In this document: positions 55,190 to 56,764 of the stretch, piece by piece
Position numbering within the stretch: position 1 is the first letter of the stretch
How the letters are laid out: each line of letters opens with the position of its first letter
NCBI GenBank assembly: GCA_014904845.1
Contig: MU119519.1
Coordinates: forward strand, 1 to 56,764
Reading direction: 5' to 3'
Source: Acephala macrosclerotiorum
Lineage: Eukaryota; Ascomycota; Leotiomycetes; Helotiales; Mollisiaceae
Length of the DNA stretch: 56,764 nucleotides
Translations under genes and position numbers: made by a program
The notes under the pieces: generated by a model
Told to the model about the DNA's origin: nothing
Seen by the model: only the letters and a program-made list of their open reading frames with translations
Database searches by the model: none

Positions 55190-56208
55190 AGAGTACGCAT
55201 CCAAACATTCACATAACATACCGTGATCGGGCGGGAACGTGGCTCTCCTGTGTTTATAATATTTCTCTCCCAGATCCTTGCCATTCGGCTTCCGAAGCAT
55301 AAGTGGCATACACCATCGCTCTTAGCTTATTAGCATTATTCAGTCCTGATCGATACGCTAGATGTGAGCCAAAGAACATAATGTCGCCTGCATCCTGTCA
55401 ATTTCCATATCCACTATAGATAAGTGTTTCGCGGATGTTTACCAGGTTCGAGAGGAACAGCGACCCATCCATGAGTTGCTTCCCATCTAAGATGAATTTG
55501 ACCCCTTCGCAAGGACTTGTTGTCCATCTTATGAAACTTAGGCATCACTTCTAGATAACCGTTCTCGAGCGTTGCTGCGTCGACGGCGAGATTTGCGGTC
55601 ACGTGCTCGATTTCGCCGATGTGGTCGTATGCTGGAGCATCAAGGTGAGCTGTGAAGCCATTTCCTCTGATACGGAGTCAATAAGATGGATCTTGGGAGC
55701 TCGACGAAGGGAGTCCACATACCTTGCTGACTTGTAGTTGATCTGTCTTTGAAGAGAAGCATTGGCTAAGACGGAGATTAGCCGTGGAAGATTGTCCCAT
55801 GTTGAGTTTGACACTTGCAGCTCCTGACAACTGCTTGAAAACGCCAGTAAAGTCATCGCTTCTCAAGAAAGCATTGAACTCTGGGTAATAGTCCACAAAC
55901 TTCTCAGTCGTCATCAACTGTCTCTGGCCATTGACATTGATCTCATCTTAAGGCGTCCACTTCCCTTTTTCCTTGGGCCAAGATTGGACCTCGCCTGCCA
56001 ATCGTTGAAAGTTTTTGGCGTCAATGAGACTATGCTCTGATGCTGGTACCAAGAGGAAGCCGTCGTCATAGTATTGGGTGACTTGGCTTGGTGTGAGAGC
56101 GAAGTCTATCTTACCTGATGAAAATGATGGTCGATGTTCTGATTCAGCAGCGGGAGCCAGTTCCCATATTGCCGAATTTATGGAAATACGGCAGAGCCCA
56201 AGCCACAA
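55190..56208 (-). pseudogene. PhyH-type (PhnY-like) Fe(II)/2OG dioxygenase, broken
   Basis: Exon pieces 56,208-55,815; 55,765-55,723; 55,666-55,443; 55,387 downward are joined by introns of 49, 56 and 55 nt. The first has 'LTPSQVTQYYDDGFLLVPAS' and 'GQRQLMTTEKFVDYYPEFNA'. Then come 'INYKSARGNGFTAHLDAPAY' with the HxD ligands, 'HVTANLAVDAATLENGYLEV', 'WEATHGWVAVPLEPGD' and 'FGSHLAYRSG' with the distal His. Damage is visible: an in-frame TAA at 55,948-55,950, where relatives as I recall them have Tyr, and a one-base shift near 55,295-55,300. After the shift the family tail 'EKYYKHRRATFPPDH' is in the next frame. No in-frame ATG is found. It belongs to a different PhyH subgroup from the two intact genes. 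It diverges from the HD-domain gene at 56,434. Confidence 0.75.
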
Positions 56209-56433
56209 TCAGACCTTAACAGAGCTCTCGGACTTCGCCCCAACGAGGGGTAGGGAGGGTTTCGTGCTTTCGACCAATCGCTGGCAGCCCCGATGGCACG
56301 CCAGAAGCATACGGTCAGCGTGCCGAATCTCAGGAAAATTTGGCACGAAGTGCGAGATAGCAGGCATCAATCATCGATATAGAACTCACGTCGAAGCTTC
56401 CTTAGCCCATCAAACTTCACAATATTCACCGAA

Positions 56434-56582
56434 ATGCTGCCATCAGTTGTTCAGCGCGCGGAAGAGACTATCGCAACTCTCTTTTCCTTCATCACAGCCC
56501 AAGGCTCCTCCGACTATCTCGGCGAGAAAGTCGCTCAGCTCGAACATTTGCTGCAAGCAGCCCACCTCCCACCTGCCCCCCC
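56434..56582 (+). pseudogene. HD-domain phosphohydrolase/oxygenase-like (PhnZ-like), 5' end only
   Basis: ATG 56,434 starts 'MLPSVVQRAEETIATLFSFI', then 'TAQGSSDYLGEKVAQLEHLL' QAAHL. This is the N-terminal helix and 'DYLGExVxQLEHxLQxAxLA' motif of HD proteins related to PhnZ; the His of QLEH is a diiron ligand in PhnZ. Sequence similarity stops after ~45 residues at the C-run where an inverted-repeat element begins. The rest of the gene, including the HD pair, is not in the window. It diverges ~230 bp from the PhyH-type pseudogene. The assignment rests on a short match. Confidence 0.5.
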
Positions 56583-56764
56583 AAAAATAGGGCCCCACGA
56601 CTTGTTTAGATCTTTGTATCGGTTAAAAATCCGCTAGTAATTTTACTAAAAAGCTCGGTTTCCGATTATTTAAGCCCGGGCCTTTTTTCACCTCTTTACT
56701 AAAGCTTATACTACTTAAGCTTCCTCCCGCCGCACTTCCTCGTGGGGCCGCAATTGGGGGGGGG
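56576..56764. mobile_element. Terminal-inverted-repeat element (MITE-like) at the window end
   Basis: GGCCCCACGA at 56,591-56,600 is mirrored by TCGTGGGGCC at about 56,740-56,749. Outside them a C7 run plus AA at the left matches the G9 run preceded by TT at the right end, so the TIR is ~24 bp, imperfect. The ~190-bp interior has no coding potential. It interrupts the HD-domain frame. The right edge may continue outside the window. Confidence 0.6.

Overview
The window is nuclear DNA of a filamentous ascomycete (Pezizomycotina). The evidence is short introns of about 45-60 nt with CTAAC/CTAAT-like branch sites, a Zn2Cys6 regulator, a HET-type incompatibility relic, fungal gene families throughout, and repeat-induced point mutation (RIP) in the AT-rich blocks. 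A leotiomycete is my best guess from overall protein flavour, but that is weak. The left edge begins inside a repeat and the right edge ends in an inverted-repeat element, so this may be a whole repeat-bounded contig.

Layout. 1-10.4 kb is an almost pure A+T block without genes. It consists of mutated repeats: an LTR-like direct repeat, a ~350-bp inverted repeat, a ~200-bp tandem array and a second direct repeat whose right copy escaped most mutation. In this block nearly every surviving C sits in CpG. 10.6-12.5 kb holds two decayed genes at the block border: a HET-domain C-terminus (+) and an ankyrin-repeat gene (-). 12.9-31.9 kb is mostly conserved gene space: a charged coiled-coil protein, a rhomboid protease, a small-subunit serine palmitoyltransferase-like protein, the DNA polymerase delta catalytic subunit (five exons, one GC-AG intron), a tandem array with two degenerate tRNA-like loci, a DEDDh exonuclease-like protein, a C2H2 zinc-finger protein and a La-motif RNA-binding protein. 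32.2-32.9 kb is a second small RIP block.

33.1-44.4 kb looks like an accessory metabolic cluster with three consecutive divergent gene pairs. Its members are a PhyH-type Fe(II)/2-oxoglutarate dioxygenase, an SDR diverging from a RidA-like deaminase, an APC amino-acid/GABA-type permease diverging from a Zn2Cys6 regulator, and an NmrA/isoflavone-reductase-like protein diverging from a second PhyH dioxygenase. GATA-type sites lie in the shared promoters. The content suggests uptake and oxidative conversion of a nitrogenous small molecule. No PKS, NRPS or terpene synthase is present.

44.4-53.1 kb carries a TA-flanked MITE, a secreted/type I membrane protein, a lysine-rich probable nucleolar protein, tRNA-Gln, a small membrane protein of the fungal 'rhomboid family membrane protein' type, an intron-containing tRNA-Ser(CGA) and a glyoxalase-fold protein. 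53.2-56.8 kb is a pseudogene zone: an unknown frameshifted gene, a small gene broken by a 20-bp tandem duplication, a third PhyH-type gene with a nonsense codon and a frameshift, and, diverging from it, the 5' end of an HD-domain gene cut by a terminal-inverted-repeat element. The last two resemble a broken PhnY/PhnZ-like pair.
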